Shown here in pieces: positions 1-11,965 of a DNA stretch of 64,000 nucleotides. The DNA comes from Didymella arachidicola (lineage: Eukaryota; Ascomycota; Dothideomycetes; Pleosporales; Didymellaceae), in NCBI GenBank assembly GCA_016630955.3, contig CM049997.1, positions 248,001-312,000 on the forward strand, read 5' to 3'. The notes below the pieces were generated by a model. That model saw nothing but the letters and a program-made list of their open reading frames with translations, did no database searches and was not told the DNA's origin. The position numbers and the translations under genes are program-made. The first letter of the stretch is position 1. Each line of letters opens with the position of its first letter.

Positions 1-1
1 A

Positions 2-478
2 CCGTGTGCACAGCTGAAGCTGCAGATAGCGCAGGAAAACAACCGCATGACAAACGAGAGCAACTTCCTGACCAGAAAGATGACGGGTATCAATTTGAAA
101 ACAAGCAGCCACAGCGAGAATGCTGCTCGCAGCGCTGCAAAAGGTACACGCGCTGCGGAAGAGACAAGTAGAGCGACACGCGTGAATGTTCAGGTACGCA
201 ACACTGTAAGGCTTATAACAGACTGTGCTTACCATATCCAGCTCTTCTGGTGCACGACAGCGTTCATCATTGCGCTGCAATATTTCTGCTCGGATAGGGC
301 ACTGTTTGCCTTCGAGCGAACACCAACGACGTTCTGGATCAGCATAGTTATTCTCATGCCTTCGCTTGCTTTGCTCTCGCTCATACTGTACACCGTTGAC
401 TATATCAAAGAATTCGTCACTGAGAGATGGAGGAAGGACAAAGCGAGTGACGTAGGTGGCTCGGAGATAGCCTGAGTA
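2..478 (+). CDS. 3' end of a two-helix membrane protein (partial)
   Basis: The frame is open from the left edge of the window and ends at a TGA right after residues EIA, so the gene starts outside. The visible part begins with a polar, glutamine- and leucine-containing stretch that could be a coiled coil, then a Ser/Ala/Arg-rich segment. It ends with two hydrophobic segments (roughly LFWCTTAFIIALQYF and FWISIVILMPSLALLSLILY) and a basic/acidic tail. This suggests a C-terminal helical hairpin in a membrane. A possible 48-nt intron (196-243, donor GTACGC, acceptor CCAG) lies just before the first hydrophobic segment. It is a multiple of three without stop, so the frame is the same with or without it. 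I do not recognise the family. Function unknown. Confidence 0.55.
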
Positions 479-1109
479 GGGTTCAATTGGACAAGGCGCC
501 CGGCTCTGCGTGTGTTAGGGACAGCAGCAAGCACGGGAAGAGGCGTTGGATGAATGAGCCCCGGTGGTAATGATTAATGACTGACAGAGCTATGTAATAG
601 AGAGCCCTTGAATGATCCACTATCCATATAATACAATACCGAAAATTGACAATCATGTGCTGAGGACTGCGTTCATCGTTTCCTGGAGCGTGAGCCTGAC
701 TTGGATCTGCACTTCAAGCAAGCTGCCGTTGGGGCAAAGAAAGAATTGTGTTGGTTGACACTGATGAGGCAGCTCGGCAGTGCGTATTCAGTGGCCAATG
801 GCGGCCTGAGATGCAATGCATACATTCTGATGTGGCAAGCATGGCCATCAGCACCAATCCGGCACAACCACGAGTGCATGCCCATGCTTTACGACGTGGC
901 AAGTCATCGCGCGATAGGGCTGAGCATGGAGTCCTCGGATACGACGCAATATAGAATGCGCCTCGCAATTTTGAGAGAAAGTAAGAAGTTGCCCTCTTTG
1001 CCCTTCGTAGCCGCTGAAGGTGGAAGCCCAATGTCTGCCGCAATCGGGCATTGATCGAAGCCTCACTTTCGCCTTGTTCCTGGCCAAGCCTGAAAGGATT
1101 TACGCCGCA
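479..1109. other. intergenic region upstream of the ArgRS-like gene
   Basis: About 630 bases with no convincing gene. Short open frames on both strands overlap each other, have mixed composition and no recognisable motif. It should hold the terminator of the membrane-protein gene and the promoter of the ArgRS-like gene. Confidence 0.5.
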
Positions 1110-3092
1110 ATGTCGACTCTTGAACAGGCTGGATTGGTGCAGCTTCTTGAGCGATTGTCGATTTCCACACCGATTCCACAAGTAATGAATGCTGCAATGT
1201 TGAGCAATCTTCTGGACTTGTGTCGCACAACACTGGCCGAGTTGCTCTCTGGACTTGTCGACTGTGACTTGGAGACTGCGTACAGATCCATACAATGGCC
1301 CAACAATATCTACCAGGGCGATCTTTCTGTGACTGTCCCAAAGCTCTGTCCGGGCCGCAAGCCTGCTGAGCTGTCCTCACAGCTGATTGACAAAGTAAGA
1401 CCCAAGCCATGAGCTGTCCGAGACCTGTCCGAGATCTGTCCAGCTAACTTGCGTTAACAGTTCCCCAGGGACCATGCTCTCTTTGACTGTCCTTTCTTGG
1501 ACGGCGTGCACCTTCGGGTCTTCATGAAACTTGAGGTAGTAGCTCGTCTGTTTTTGCCATACTTGCTGGACCGTGGTTCGAACTACGGCTCGCAGCCATC
1601 TCAACAAACGCAGAAGAAAGTAGTCATCGAGTTCTCGTCACCCAATATCGCAAGCGAGTTCCAGGGCAAGCATTTGCGCAGCACCATTATCGGAGCATTC
1701 GTCAGCCGACTGTACGAATCGTTGGGGTGGGACGTGACGCGCATGAACTATCTCGGCGATTGGGGAAAGCCAATCGCGCTGCTCAAAGTTGGGTGGGACA
1801 AATTTGGCTCTGAGGAAGAATACGAGAAGGACCCTGTCGGTCACCTGCTGGACGTCTACCACCGAATTGAGGAGCTGTTCCAGCCAGAACAAGCAGCCAG
1901 CAAGAAGGCTCGTGACGACGCAGCTAGGGAGGGTAGAGATGAAGGCGAGGCACAAGTCGAGATCGAAAGCCAGGGAATATTCGCCGAGCGCAACGAGGCA
2001 TTCAAGAAGCTGGAGGTTGGTGATGAAGCCATGGTAACCTTCTGGGAGCGTATACGGGCAGCGAACATCAACAGTTACATCAGTTTTTACGATCAGCTAG
2101 GAATCCGGTTTGACGAGTACTCGGGCGAATCCAAGGTGTCTCAGGAAGTCATGACTGAAATTGAACAGCTGCTGAAAGACAAGGATCTCTCCGAGGAAAG
2201 CGGTGGAGCCTGGATTGTGCACATGCAGAAGCTTGGTGCAAAGGCCGGGACTGCCATCATCCGAGATCGTTCTGGCAGCAGCACATACCTCCTGCGAGAT
2301 CTTGCTGCCGTGGTCGAGCGCTCCAGGATGTACGCCTTCGACAAGATGGTGTACGTTGTGGCCAGCGACAACAGTGTTCACTTCTCGCAACTGTTCAAGA
2401 TCCTAGAGGCGATTGACATGAAAGATCTAGCCGCTAAGCTTCAGCATGTCCGCTTCAGTGAAGTATCAAAGATGTCGGCTGCTCTTGGCAGAGGATACAA
2501 GCCGCAGGCGATCCTTGATGCCACCGAGGATGCTATGAAGAGCCTCTCGGAGGTGGATGAAGAGAAGACTGGATTGCTGGGTAATTCTCAGCAAGCCAAG
2601 AAGACGCTGGGCATCTCCGCGTTGTTGCTTCAAGAGGCAGCCACGCGACATACCAGTGTCCACACCTTCGATAGTGCTGCATTTGCATCCTTCAAGCCGT
2701 CGACTGGACCTGAGCTGCAGTATTGGTACACCAAAGTCTGCAGTCTCCTGAGCGGGCATGCTGCAAGTGCAGAATTGTCAGACGAGCAATTTGAATCGCT
2801 GGCAGATGAGGACAAGGTGAACCTCCTAAGGGTACTGGCTCAATACCCGGAGGTGGTCAATACCACATTCCAGTCACTTGAACCTTCTGGCATCGTCACG
2901 TATTTGACTGCTATCACGGAACAACTGCCCGACCTCCTAGAGGATATGGACGACATGATCGATATTTCTGCCGCCTCGGTCTCTCTGTTGGAAGCGACCC
3001 GAATCGTATTGCAGAATGGCTTGAAGTTACTCGGAGTGGTGCCCGTCCCAGACCTGCCTCTTGAGCGGTCAGATACACCCGTCGCGGGCTAG
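1110..3092 (+). CDS. arginyl-tRNA synthetase-like protein (divergent signatures)
   Basis: Two exons, 1110-1394 and 1461-3092 (66-nt intron, GTAAGA..ACAG), give 638 residues, the normal length of a fungal ArgRS. Family features visible: the block EFSSPNIASEFQGKHLRST with RMNYLGDWGK after it, the SGES motif, the segment YLLRD, FDKMVYVVAS, and a C-terminal helical part with STGPELQYW. A standard ArgRS would join arginine to tRNA-Arg using ATP. However, the class I HIGH signature (normally FHAGHLRST) reads FQGKHLRST, and the KMSKS-region motif (normally MSTRKG) reads KMSAALGRG. The start at 1110 is the first ATG compatible with the exon; it gives an N-terminal helical region like the ArgRS add-on domain. 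Seen: family similarity. Inferred: either a lineage-specific active form or a paralogue with altered activity. Confidence 0.85.
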
Positions 3093-3821
3093 ACTTGCTG
3101 GAGCGTGCTGGAGCGTGCTTCTTACTTGGATATTGGTATTGTCGGGTAATATTAGCTGGGGTATTCAGACCGTATCCATCTCTTGTACCACAGATTGTAG
3201 TGCATCCATACAAGATAAATGTGGTGTATGTAGTACTGTATGACTGTGTTACTGTACTGCGACTAGCTGAGGCCACTCCCCGCCTCCAGCTCAGAAAGAT
3301 TGGCGCGCATTGTCGGTCATGGGCACAATTCCGTTCAAATGGTCGTCATGGCTGATTACGACCCGCTTGAGTACTTCGTGAACAATGTTCGTATCCGTTC
3401 CGGGTGCGATGAAGCTGTTATCGCACCTGCTGGAGGTAGAAGCCATGAGGGTTTCGCCGTTATGAGAGACAGGAAGACCCCACCATGGCTTGCCCGGGCT
3501 GAGTGCGGGATGAGCGCGTCGCAGCAGTGACGACTGAGCGACCTCAACGCGCATATACGTGCAAAATGTCGATGATCTCGGAGGTTTGATTGTGAGGTTA
3601 TTCTTGCACTTTTCAATGCGGGAAAATGGCGCAAGCGCGTTATCATTGGCGAGGTGACAGCACGCGACAGTATGCGCGGCCACCTCCCTGACAACTTTTG
3701 CCGGCAACTGCAACCCTATTCAACTTCCATCTCGACTTCACGATACTTCTCAAGTTCGGAAGCTCTTACGTTTTATCTTCGCCTTCGCGTTTGAGAGAGT
3801 GTGCCCGCTCACACCACGAGA
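3093..3821. other. intergenic region between ArgRS-like gene and ornithine aminotransferase
   Basis: No convincing coding potential. Open frames on both strands around 3290-3710 overlap each other and show no known motif. The right end merges into the aminotransferase promoter. Confidence 0.5.
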
Positions 3822-3915
3822 CCAATCCCGCCAGCCAATGACAGGCACGCTAATGGAGACGGCCGCGCGAAACCGAGCGCGTTCCGTTCGCTTTTCCCCT
3901 ATGCGCAGGTATAAA
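3822..3915 (+). promoter_or_regulatory. CCAAT pair and TATA box of the ornithine aminotransferase gene
   Basis: Two CCAAT boxes (3822-3826 and 3835-3839) are followed by TATAAA at 3910-3915, about 190 bases before the start codon at 4107. The leader between them is pyrimidine-rich, typical of well-expressed fungal genes. CCAAT is the binding site of the HAP/CBF complex; its role here is inferred from position only. Confidence 0.45.
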
Positions 3916-4106
3916 CGGATGGTTGACAAAGACAACACTCTAAGTGATAAGAGAGGCGTGAGTCGGCACCACAGTCAACCAGCTACGAAAATAAAACCCC
4001 GGGTCTCTCCCAACTTTTCTAGGCACTTTCTTCTCCCTTGACATCTTGTGAATTCCCCACCATTCTTACCCCACGTTCGTATCAACCATCGATAACAGCG
4101 AACACC

Positions 4107-5699
4107 ATGGCACCCGGCGCAATTCAGACTGAGGCAGTTCCCTCAAACAACGGCACTTCTTTGAAGCCCACTGCGCGCTCGTTCCACCCCACAGGCACTC
4201 CTGATCCCTCCAAGTACCACGCAGCTTCATCTTCTGAAGCGACAGCGGCAGAGGCCAAGTATGCCGCTCACAATTACCACCCTCTCCCAATTGGTACGTT
4301 CCTGCACATGGGTCGATTTCTACATACTCATAAGATCTAGTCTTCTCTCGCGCAAGCGGTTGCAGCGTCTGGGACCCAGAGGAGAAGCATTACCTCGACT
4401 TCCTGTCTGCATACAGCGCCGTCAACCAAGGCCACTGCCATCCTGAGCTTGTCAAGGCCCTGACTGAGCAGGCTTCGCGATTGACCCTCAGCAGTCGTGC
4501 CTTCTACAACGATGTGTTCCCACGCTTCGCTGAGTACGCCACCAAACTCTTCGGATTCGACATGATCTTACCCATGAACACCGGTGCTGAGGCGGTTGAG
4601 ACCGCAGTGAAGATCGCGCGCAAGTGGGGATACAAGGTCAAAGGCATCCCACAAAACGAAGCTTTGATCTTCTCTGTCGAGGAGAACTTCCACGGACGTA
4701 CAGTGAGTGTGCAATTTGCCTTCGTATAAACGTTGCTAATACAATCCGTCTAGTTCGCTGCGATTACCATGTCCACCGACCCCGAGTCTCGCGAGAATTA
4801 CGGTCCATATCTCCCCAACATTGGCAGCGTCTGCCCATCGACCGGCAAGGCCATCCGCTACAACAACGTCGAGGACGTACGTGCGGTGCTCGAGAAGCAT
4901 GGCAAGAATACTGCAGCCTTCCTTGTCGAGCCTATTCAGGGTGAGGCCGGTATTGTTGTCCCTGACGACAGCTACCTGAGGGAAGTCCGTGCGCTCTGCG
5001 ACGAGCACAACGTCCTTCTCATCTGCGACGAGATTCAGACTGGCATCGCCAGGACTGGCAAGATGCTCTGCCACGAGTGGAGCGGAATCAAGCCAGACCT
5101 TGTCTTGCTCGGAAAGGCTATCTCTGGTGGCATGTACCCTGTCTCGGCCGTCTTGGGGTCAAGGGAGGTCATGCTCACAATCGAGCCTGGCACACACGGC
5201 TCAACATACGGAGGCAACCCTCTGGGCTCAGCTGTCGCTATTCGTGCTCTTGAGCTAATTCAGGAAGAGAACATGGTCGAGCGCGCTCAGACTATGGGTG
5301 AGAAGTTCCGCCAGGGTTTGAAGGACATCAACAACCCTATGATCACCACTATCCGTGGCAAGGGTCTTCTGAACGCTATTGTCATCGATGAGAGCAAGAC
5401 GAATGGCCACAGCGCTTGGGATCTGTGCATGCTGTTCAAGGCAAAAGGCCTTCTGGTAAGTCCGATGAGCCACACTAGTCATACCCAGCGGAACCTAACA
5501 TTTTTATCAGGCCAAGCCTACACATCAGAACATCATTAGACTGGCGCCTCCCCTGGTCATCACTGACGAGCAGGTCGAAAGCGCTCTACAGATCATCAAG
5601 GAAGCTATTGAGGAGCTGCCGGCCCTCCAGGGCAAGAAGGAGGGGGAAGTCATCCCCGACCCTAGTGAGAAGAACGTCCACATTGGCGTGGACAACTAA
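4107..5699 (+). CDS. ornithine aminotransferase
   Basis: Pyridoxal-phosphate enzyme that moves the delta-amino group of ornithine to 2-oxoglutarate, giving glutamate semialdehyde and glutamate (arginine breakdown to proline/glutamate). Four exons: 4107-4293, 4341-4702, 4754-5455, 5511-5699; 479 residues. Class III aminotransferase features: SAYSAVNQGHCHP near the N-terminus, MNTGAEAVETA, NFHGRT, EPIQGEAG, LLICDEIQTG, and the lysine that would hold the cofactor, K304 in LLGKAISGG. THGSTYGGNPL follows. The N-terminus has no obvious mitochondrial presequence, as expected for the cytosolic fungal enzyme (CAR2/OtaA type). All four exons join in frame and every splice interrupts a conserved block cleanly, so the model is secure. 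It ends with a short polar tail (HIGVDN). Confidence 0.95.
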
Positions 5700-6136
5700 G
5701 CGTTCAGGCGTTTGGCCCTTTCGATCCCGTGATACCCGACAAAGTGTGTACGAATTTGATGACTGCTTTGGCCTGCTCTGGCGTTGTTGAGCGTCACTGC
5801 ACTTGCGCAGTGTTCCATGTTACAAGAGGCGCATTTGCATACTAGCATGGCTGTGCGTACAGGTTCTGGTATAGAGCAAATCCGTAACCCATGAAATACT
5901 TTCCTGTTTCGATCACTGCAGACTGGTGTACAACAGCTCCTCATGGAGATGTGATGTTGCGGAAATAGCGCGGCTTGCTCCTTCCCCAAGCTTGTATTTC
6001 TCCACCACGCGATGAGCCGAGGCTGTCGGATGTGAGGTCATTGGCATGCGACGATCCGCAACTGCAAGTCTTCGACTTCTTACCAATTCACTCAACTCTT
6101 GTCTCCTGTTCTAACACTAATACAAGAGTACACAGG
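5700..6136. other. intergenic region
   Basis: About 440 bases between two plus-strand genes; no coding potential or repeat recognised. Confidence 0.5.
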
Positions 6137-7004
6137 ATGGCACAGTCGAATATCACATTCTACGTGGATATTGTGTCGCCTTTTGGATATATTGCTTTCT
6201 ACCTTCTGAAGGCACGTCGGAACTCCTACAGTGCCTAAACACATGGGACGGACAAAACGTGGCTGACACTTCGTCCAGAACTCGCCATCTTTCAAGCAGT
6301 GCGATATCAAGTATGTGCCTATCTTCTTGGGCGGCTTGATGAGAACGTGTGGCAACACAGCTCCGATTGCTATCAAGAGTAAGTTTATGTCATAGTCACT
6401 TTGCGACGTTCTCACTGTGCATAATTTGCAGTATGTTTCCATGTGTACGCAAAGCTCACATCTTGCAGACAAGGACAAATGGATCAACCTTGAGCGCGAG
6501 CGCTGGGCAAAGTACTTCAACATCCCCATCTCGACAGATTCACCTCCCGGTTTCCCAATCAACACTCTCCCCATCCAACGCGCCTTGGCTTCGCTCTCCA
6601 TCTCACACCCGCAGTCTGTTGAAAACGCCATCTCGCTCTTCTACGAGAACACATGGGTGCAATGGGGCGAGCCTCTCAAGCCGGAGAATTTGCAAGCCAT
6701 TCTGCGCGCTGTCGTTGGAAGCGACGACGCGGCGAAGAAGATACTTGAGAGGACCAAGACGGATGAAGTGAAGAATGTGCTGTCGCAGAATACGGAGCAG
6801 GCATTCGAGGATGGCGCTTTTGGGTTGCCATACTTCGTTGGTCAGTGGCTGAAGTGAGCAAGATGTACTACTAGACTGACTTTCGCAGCTACGAACTCCA
6901 AGGGTGAGACTGAGGGATTCTGGGGTGTTGATCACATGGGACAACTTTCGGACTTCCTCGGTCTTGAGAGACCGAGTGGCAAGGGCTGGAGGGCACTGTT
7001 GTGA
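6137..7004 (+). CDS. kappa-class glutathione S-transferase / DsbA-like isomerase
   Basis: Thioredoxin-fold protein of the DSBA/GST-kappa family, which conjugates glutathione or isomerises chromene carboxylates; in eukaryotes often mitochondrial or peroxisomal. Exons 6137-6211, 6279-6378, 6469-6840, 6889-7004 give 220 residues, the usual GST-kappa length. Seen: FYVDIVSPFGYIAFYLL at the N-terminus with the catalytic-type Ser in VSPF, PIFLGGLMRTCGNTAP, NKDKWINLERERWAKYF, and FGLPYFV with GFWGVDHM near the end. The first intron (6212-6278) begins with GC, not GT: AAG then GCACGT. No GT donor nearby keeps the frame of the conserved block NSPSFK. An alternative acceptor for intron 2 exists at 6431 but would break the conserved NKDKW. 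No cysteine-x-x-cysteine redox motif is present, which fits GST-kappa and not bacterial DsbA. Confidence 0.88.
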
Positions 7005-10000
7005 TGAGGAAATGAGCAACAGGGGTCTGCGAAGCAAGGGACGGATGTTTGAAGTGCATTTGCGACCTAGGAAAGTGCCAGACTGTAGTACACAAATACA
7101 TAGAGCAATTGGGAACGGTCTCTTGAAGATTCTTGACAAAATGCGTTGGTATAGACTTCATACTTCCCGGTTCGCTCGTCCTTGCTGCGGCGCTGCCTCG
7201 AAGCACGGCATCTCTCTGTGTCGTTGGAGGTATGGATGGGTGTTTGAGAGCTGTAGTAGCATGAGCGACGGTGCGTATATCCCCACGGTTTCTTCTGCCT
7301 GCTGGTGAATACGTTTAGTCTATGTCAGGAAGCCACAATCACGCAAGGTGGAAGCTGGTTTGATATTGATCACACAGTCAACTCGATTGAGACTGCTTTC
7401 CTATTCGTTCAAGCTGGTCTATACTATGTCCAGGAGAAATTGCCCTTGGCAGCAAGAGAAACGGATACTGCAAGAGACATTGTAGAAAAGAAAGCACTTG
7501 TATTCACATCACGTGAGACGGACGTTCTGCTGCGACTCCTCTCAGTGATGGTTTCTGTTGTGAAGTTGGGATCTTTAAAAGATTCCCAGAGCGTTGTCTT
7601 TTAGCGATGATCAAAACACATTTCGAGTGTCTCAATACACGTTGGTGCTCACGGACATGTGTGCAATGTTCCGAAACTGAGACGTATTGATCGGTTTCAT
7701 CGTATTGCAGTTCACTGCGGGCAAAGCACGTCAGCTTCTATGCAGCATATGTCACCATAATCCTATTATCTGGCGATGTCTTATTCTTCAAAGGCTTTGT
7801 AGTTGTACGCACAGCAATTGTGATGTAGTGATAGTATTCCTACCTGATGACCTGCGGCTAGAGTTCGAGCTCTTGGACTTAGGCAGGAAAATCAATCACA
7901 CAGCTCAATATGAAATTCCCCGATGGTGGTATTTGAGCACCTGACACATTTGGCCACACAAGTTTTTTCGCTGTTCCTTTTCATCCGGGAGTGTATTAGA
8001 TGTGTTTGTTTTACTGGCGGTATAAGATTTATTTCGACAATTGGAGTATACCCTCATGCGTCACTTCAAATTGTGACCTTGGACTTACTTGTGACTGCAG
8101 TTCGTACGGCTCATTTCGATGTTGCGCTTTCAATCTCAGCTGCCATGCTCCAAGTTCTAGACGAGAGCTCTGAAGGTCTTGACCAGACGCCTTTACAGGC
8201 TTGCAGCGCCCGCAGCGTATTCGAGGCCGAGCGCTTGCCCAGACCGGACCAACCCACCGTGCCCACTGGCTCCGGACAGCCGCTATCGAAAGAATGACGA
8301 TAGTCCTGATTCTTCACATCGATATCACGGATGGTGCCCTTGCCGTTGTTGTGTCAGTGAGGCGCAGGCCTAGAACTCCTGCACCACGGAACACATGAAC
8401 ACCGGCTAGACAGCTGCACTCCCGTAATGGTTGGCACTGTACAGGTAGGCTTGCGCTTGTGTTTCGAAGACCGTTGACGTTTGCTGTGGGGCCTATCGTG
8501 GGTGTTCCGCATGGTTTACAACTCCGAGATACGGATTATGACCGATGTGTGCAGGTGGACTACCAGTACCAAAGCGGCGACACCCACAGCCCAGCATCGC
8601 GTGTGGCTACATAGAGCTTGGGGCATTGAGCCATTAGTAGCTGCGGCATATGATCTCCTGGGTAGGATACGTGGCAGTTCTCGTCAGGTCTGGCCGTAGC
8701 AACTGATGTAACCTGGCCAAATTTGCGTCTTCCTTCCCATGAACCAGAGAGCCGCCCAGATCGAAAGCAAGGTTCCTCTGCGCATCGTCGGCCAAAAGGC
8801 CATACTCATATGTTTCCATAAGAAGAACGGCTCATGGCCAAATGCACAAATATAAGAGCATACTCATCCAATTAGTGAGGGAGTGACATCGCGGAATACT
8901 GGCCAGGAACATCTTCTGAAGCCGCTTTGTTGCTCCCGAATGGGAGACGCGGTATGTGCAAAGAGATTGTGTAGAGATAGATCAGTCCAGGCACGCTCAG
9001 CTAGCAGCAACCAATCATGGATGTTGTTGTCTATCATGCACTGCCTGCTTGGGACAGCATGGAGTTCGAATGTTGCACGCCTGCACACACTTTAGTGTAC
9101 CAATATCCCGTCCAAAACGAAGATCTACGATTGCAAGTTCGTCTAAGCGGTGACTCTTTCTGAGTCGGTGTGTCTATTCACGATCTTCGATTGTGGGGCC
9201 TAGACCTCTGTGTTGCTTGAATAAAGTCTTGACGTTAGCTGACAGACAGCGCCTGGCGCAAGCCTCCGCACCAGACTAGCGCGCTCGTCCGTGTGAAGGA
9301 CAGGCATGTGGACGATTATAGGTTTGGTTCCAGACCGTTGCCAAGCGTTCCAGGTTCAGGAGCGTACCGCAGCGGCTGCGCGGTTCGTGTCGTCATGTAT
9401 CGTCAAGCGAGGTATGGGACCATCCGAGACAATGGAGTTCGTGTCCGCGACCGTCGACAGCCCAGGTACATGTTCAATGACATGAATCCCAGTAAGAGAT
9501 GCTCGTTGTAGAGAATGCAGTTCACGTCACAGAATGAGGCGGTTGTCGAAAAGACCAAGTGTCGTCTGACAGATCCTGCCCTGCCGGAACCATGAGGATG
9601 GCCCGAGCATCCGCTTTTGTTCCGCGGAATATTCGAGCAGGCTCATGAAACGCAACAGCCACGAAATTTTGAGCTGCTACGGCATGGGCAGGGTGAACCG
9701 ATGACGACTTGGCACAATGTATCGACAGCACGTTTCTGCTAGGAACGGACCCTGCACATATCGTCCTTCGTCGCGGTAGTCTGTGCCAGCAACAGGTGCT
9801 TTCGGTGTTCGGACATTGAGAGCTTGCGAGAGTGGTTTGGGACCGCAGTCCCTTCGGTCTAGATGCTTCAGACCCCATGCGTGCGAACATTTGATTGCAA
9901 GATTTGGGATGACGCCAGTCTCGATACACGAAAGCGTCGTACGCTCGTGATGCGTCAACGCACTTCAGTAAAAAGATCATTAGCAGAAGAGAGAAGGGCG

Positions 10001-11965
10001 GGATACTGGATTCGGGCAGAAGCTAGGGTGGATGTTCCTGAAGAATTGAGGAAGGCGCCTCGAGGCCTAATCTCGGGTGACAAAATTCCCGTGCGCCGCT
10101 GCAGGCCAAAAGCGTTGGCGGCGGCATCTTGACCATTGTGTCCTGATGGTCCCAAGCGGTCCGTTGGTAGGAATTGTCTAGGTATGCTGGTGTTGAAGAA
10201 CAAAAGTGATGGGGAGGAAGGTGATGCGGGGCTCTGCGGTTGCTCCAGCGGCTAGAAATCCTTTGGCCACGAGTGGAAGTTGCGATCGACGTACTCACTT
10301 TTTCAGACTTCAGCAGAGTACATCACTTCCCTTCGCGGAGAGGTGTATAGGACGCACGTATCATGTGTTTCCTGATCGGTCATTGGACCTCGCAGCAAAG
10401 CCCGATGCGCTTAGTTAGGGATGCGTCCCAAGGATAGATCACGGAGTAGTTAAGCGTCAGGAGTCTTGCTCCAAGCATCGGGTGCTCGGACGCCCATGTA
10501 ACGTTACCTCCTGTCTCTCTGCGAATAATTGAACTAAAATACAAAAGTCTTTTGGGATTCGGCTTCAGCGATTGGCCTTGGGTGGCACGCTTTCATGGAA
10601 ATAATTATGCATGTGAGAACGGGCTTCTATCCTGTGGCTTAGAACACCAGGCTAGCATATGACACATCAACCAGAGTTCGTCTGTTCGACCAGGTGAAGA
10701 GAGTTTAACGTGCTGTAGATAGTAATAGACCGAGTTCCTACTTCGGCCTCTCTTCACGTGTCTGTCAAGCTGCTGACGGACCGACATCTCAGGGCGAAAG
10801 CAAGTTTGCATGCCCCACAAGGCACTCTGCGTGCGGTATGACACTCTGAGGCTCTCTCGCCAGCGCCCTACCAGCCATGAAGATGACGTGGGCTGGAGTA
10901 TGCGATAGATGACAGCAGCCGAGGGTAGGCGTGGGCGTTGCTCAGGTGCCTGGTAACAGTACCATGGTAGCGTCCACTGCGTGCTCAGTTCCAAGAGTTG
11001 GTCAGCAAGACAGCTCCCCTAGCGCTGCAAGGAGCAACTCTGTTCATTTCTCCACGATCTTGCAACTATTGCCGAGCATCTCCACGATAGATTGCGGCGA
11101 GGCAGATTGCACAATCAAGCAGTCGTGCTGCACGCGCAGGCCCACTGGTGTCGGCGGTGTCAATGGTGGATGCGCACGCAAAGCGCCGCACAGGCACCGT
11201 CAGGCAGATCTACCAAGCATTCTAGACTGCAAAGCCCGGACTCCACCCTGCCAGCTTGCCGAACGCCCAAACTCAAGCGTGCAGCCAGCGCCCAGGGTCT
11301 TGCGTCTCGTGCTGTTCGGCCGACACGCGCTCCGTGAATTGTGGTGGTGCAGCTCTGTTTGCAGCTCTGCTTACAGCAAATGGAGCGCGCTGCTCGCTAT
11401 GCACGCCTTCAAGCAGCAGCATTGAGCCTGCCGGAGGGCACGGTGTGCTTAAGAAGCATCTGGACGCAGCGAGCAGCCAGGCGCCAGATGCGTCTCTTTG
11501 TGTCTCCACCAAGAGGCATCCACCGGAGCGCAGGGAACGCAGAGGCCTCTGCAGCATCGGGAAGCGTTCTAGATCGCCTTAGAGGCGCAACCTGCGCCCA
11601 GCCCTCTTATGTACGACTCTAGCAGTCCGTCTTCCAGTCCAACCATATCGCCGACACAGCCCTCCTCCCTCGCAATCTTCGATCCTTTCTGCACACAACC
11701 ACATTCCTCGCCAGTCCCAGCTGCTTTTGCACCTCACCTCCGCTTAGTCAACGTGTCCGGATACGGCCTGCTCAACCTTTGTGACCACTCCGTCAGCCAA
11801 GTCTCGGACTTCGCTGTGTTGCCTTTCTACATTCAGTGTGGTCTGCGAACCTTCACCCCGGCGCGGGTAAGTACACCCAGCACCTGGACGACGCTTGACC
11901 ACCACACCGGCCCACCTTCATCTGGAGTCGTGCCCCACCTACTGTCCGGATGGAAGAGTAAAAAC
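7005..11965. other. long gene-poor region
   Basis: About 4.6-5 kb without a recognisable gene. Short open frames occur on both strands (for example 7305-7604 plus and 9522-9980 minus) but have no signal peptides, domains or plausible splice partners that I can see. The sequence is not clearly AT-rich, so strong repeat-induced mutation is not evident. The right part (about 10.9-11.97 kb) probably holds the promoter and leader of the histidine kinase gene, including a possible leader intron donor GTAAGT at 11869. Confidence 0.4.

Noticed and set aside
714..1295. 193-residue minus-strand frame upstream of and overlapping the ArgRS-like first exon
   Set aside because: Low-complexity mixture of Arg, Ser and Cys with no motif; overlaps a supported exon.
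6431..6468. Alternative acceptor (TTGCAG at 6431) for intron 2 of the glutathione transferase
   Set aside because: Its use would insert residues before the conserved NKDKW block; the later acceptor gives the family sequence exactly.
9522..9980. 152-residue minus-strand frame in the gene-poor region
   Set aside because: No domain, signal peptide or plausible splice partner; overlapping frames on both strands are equally long.
11609..11965. Upstream ATG extension of the histidine kinase
   Set aside because: In frame, but Ser/Pro-rich without conserved features and with an intron donor (11869) inside. Kept only as an alternative start.
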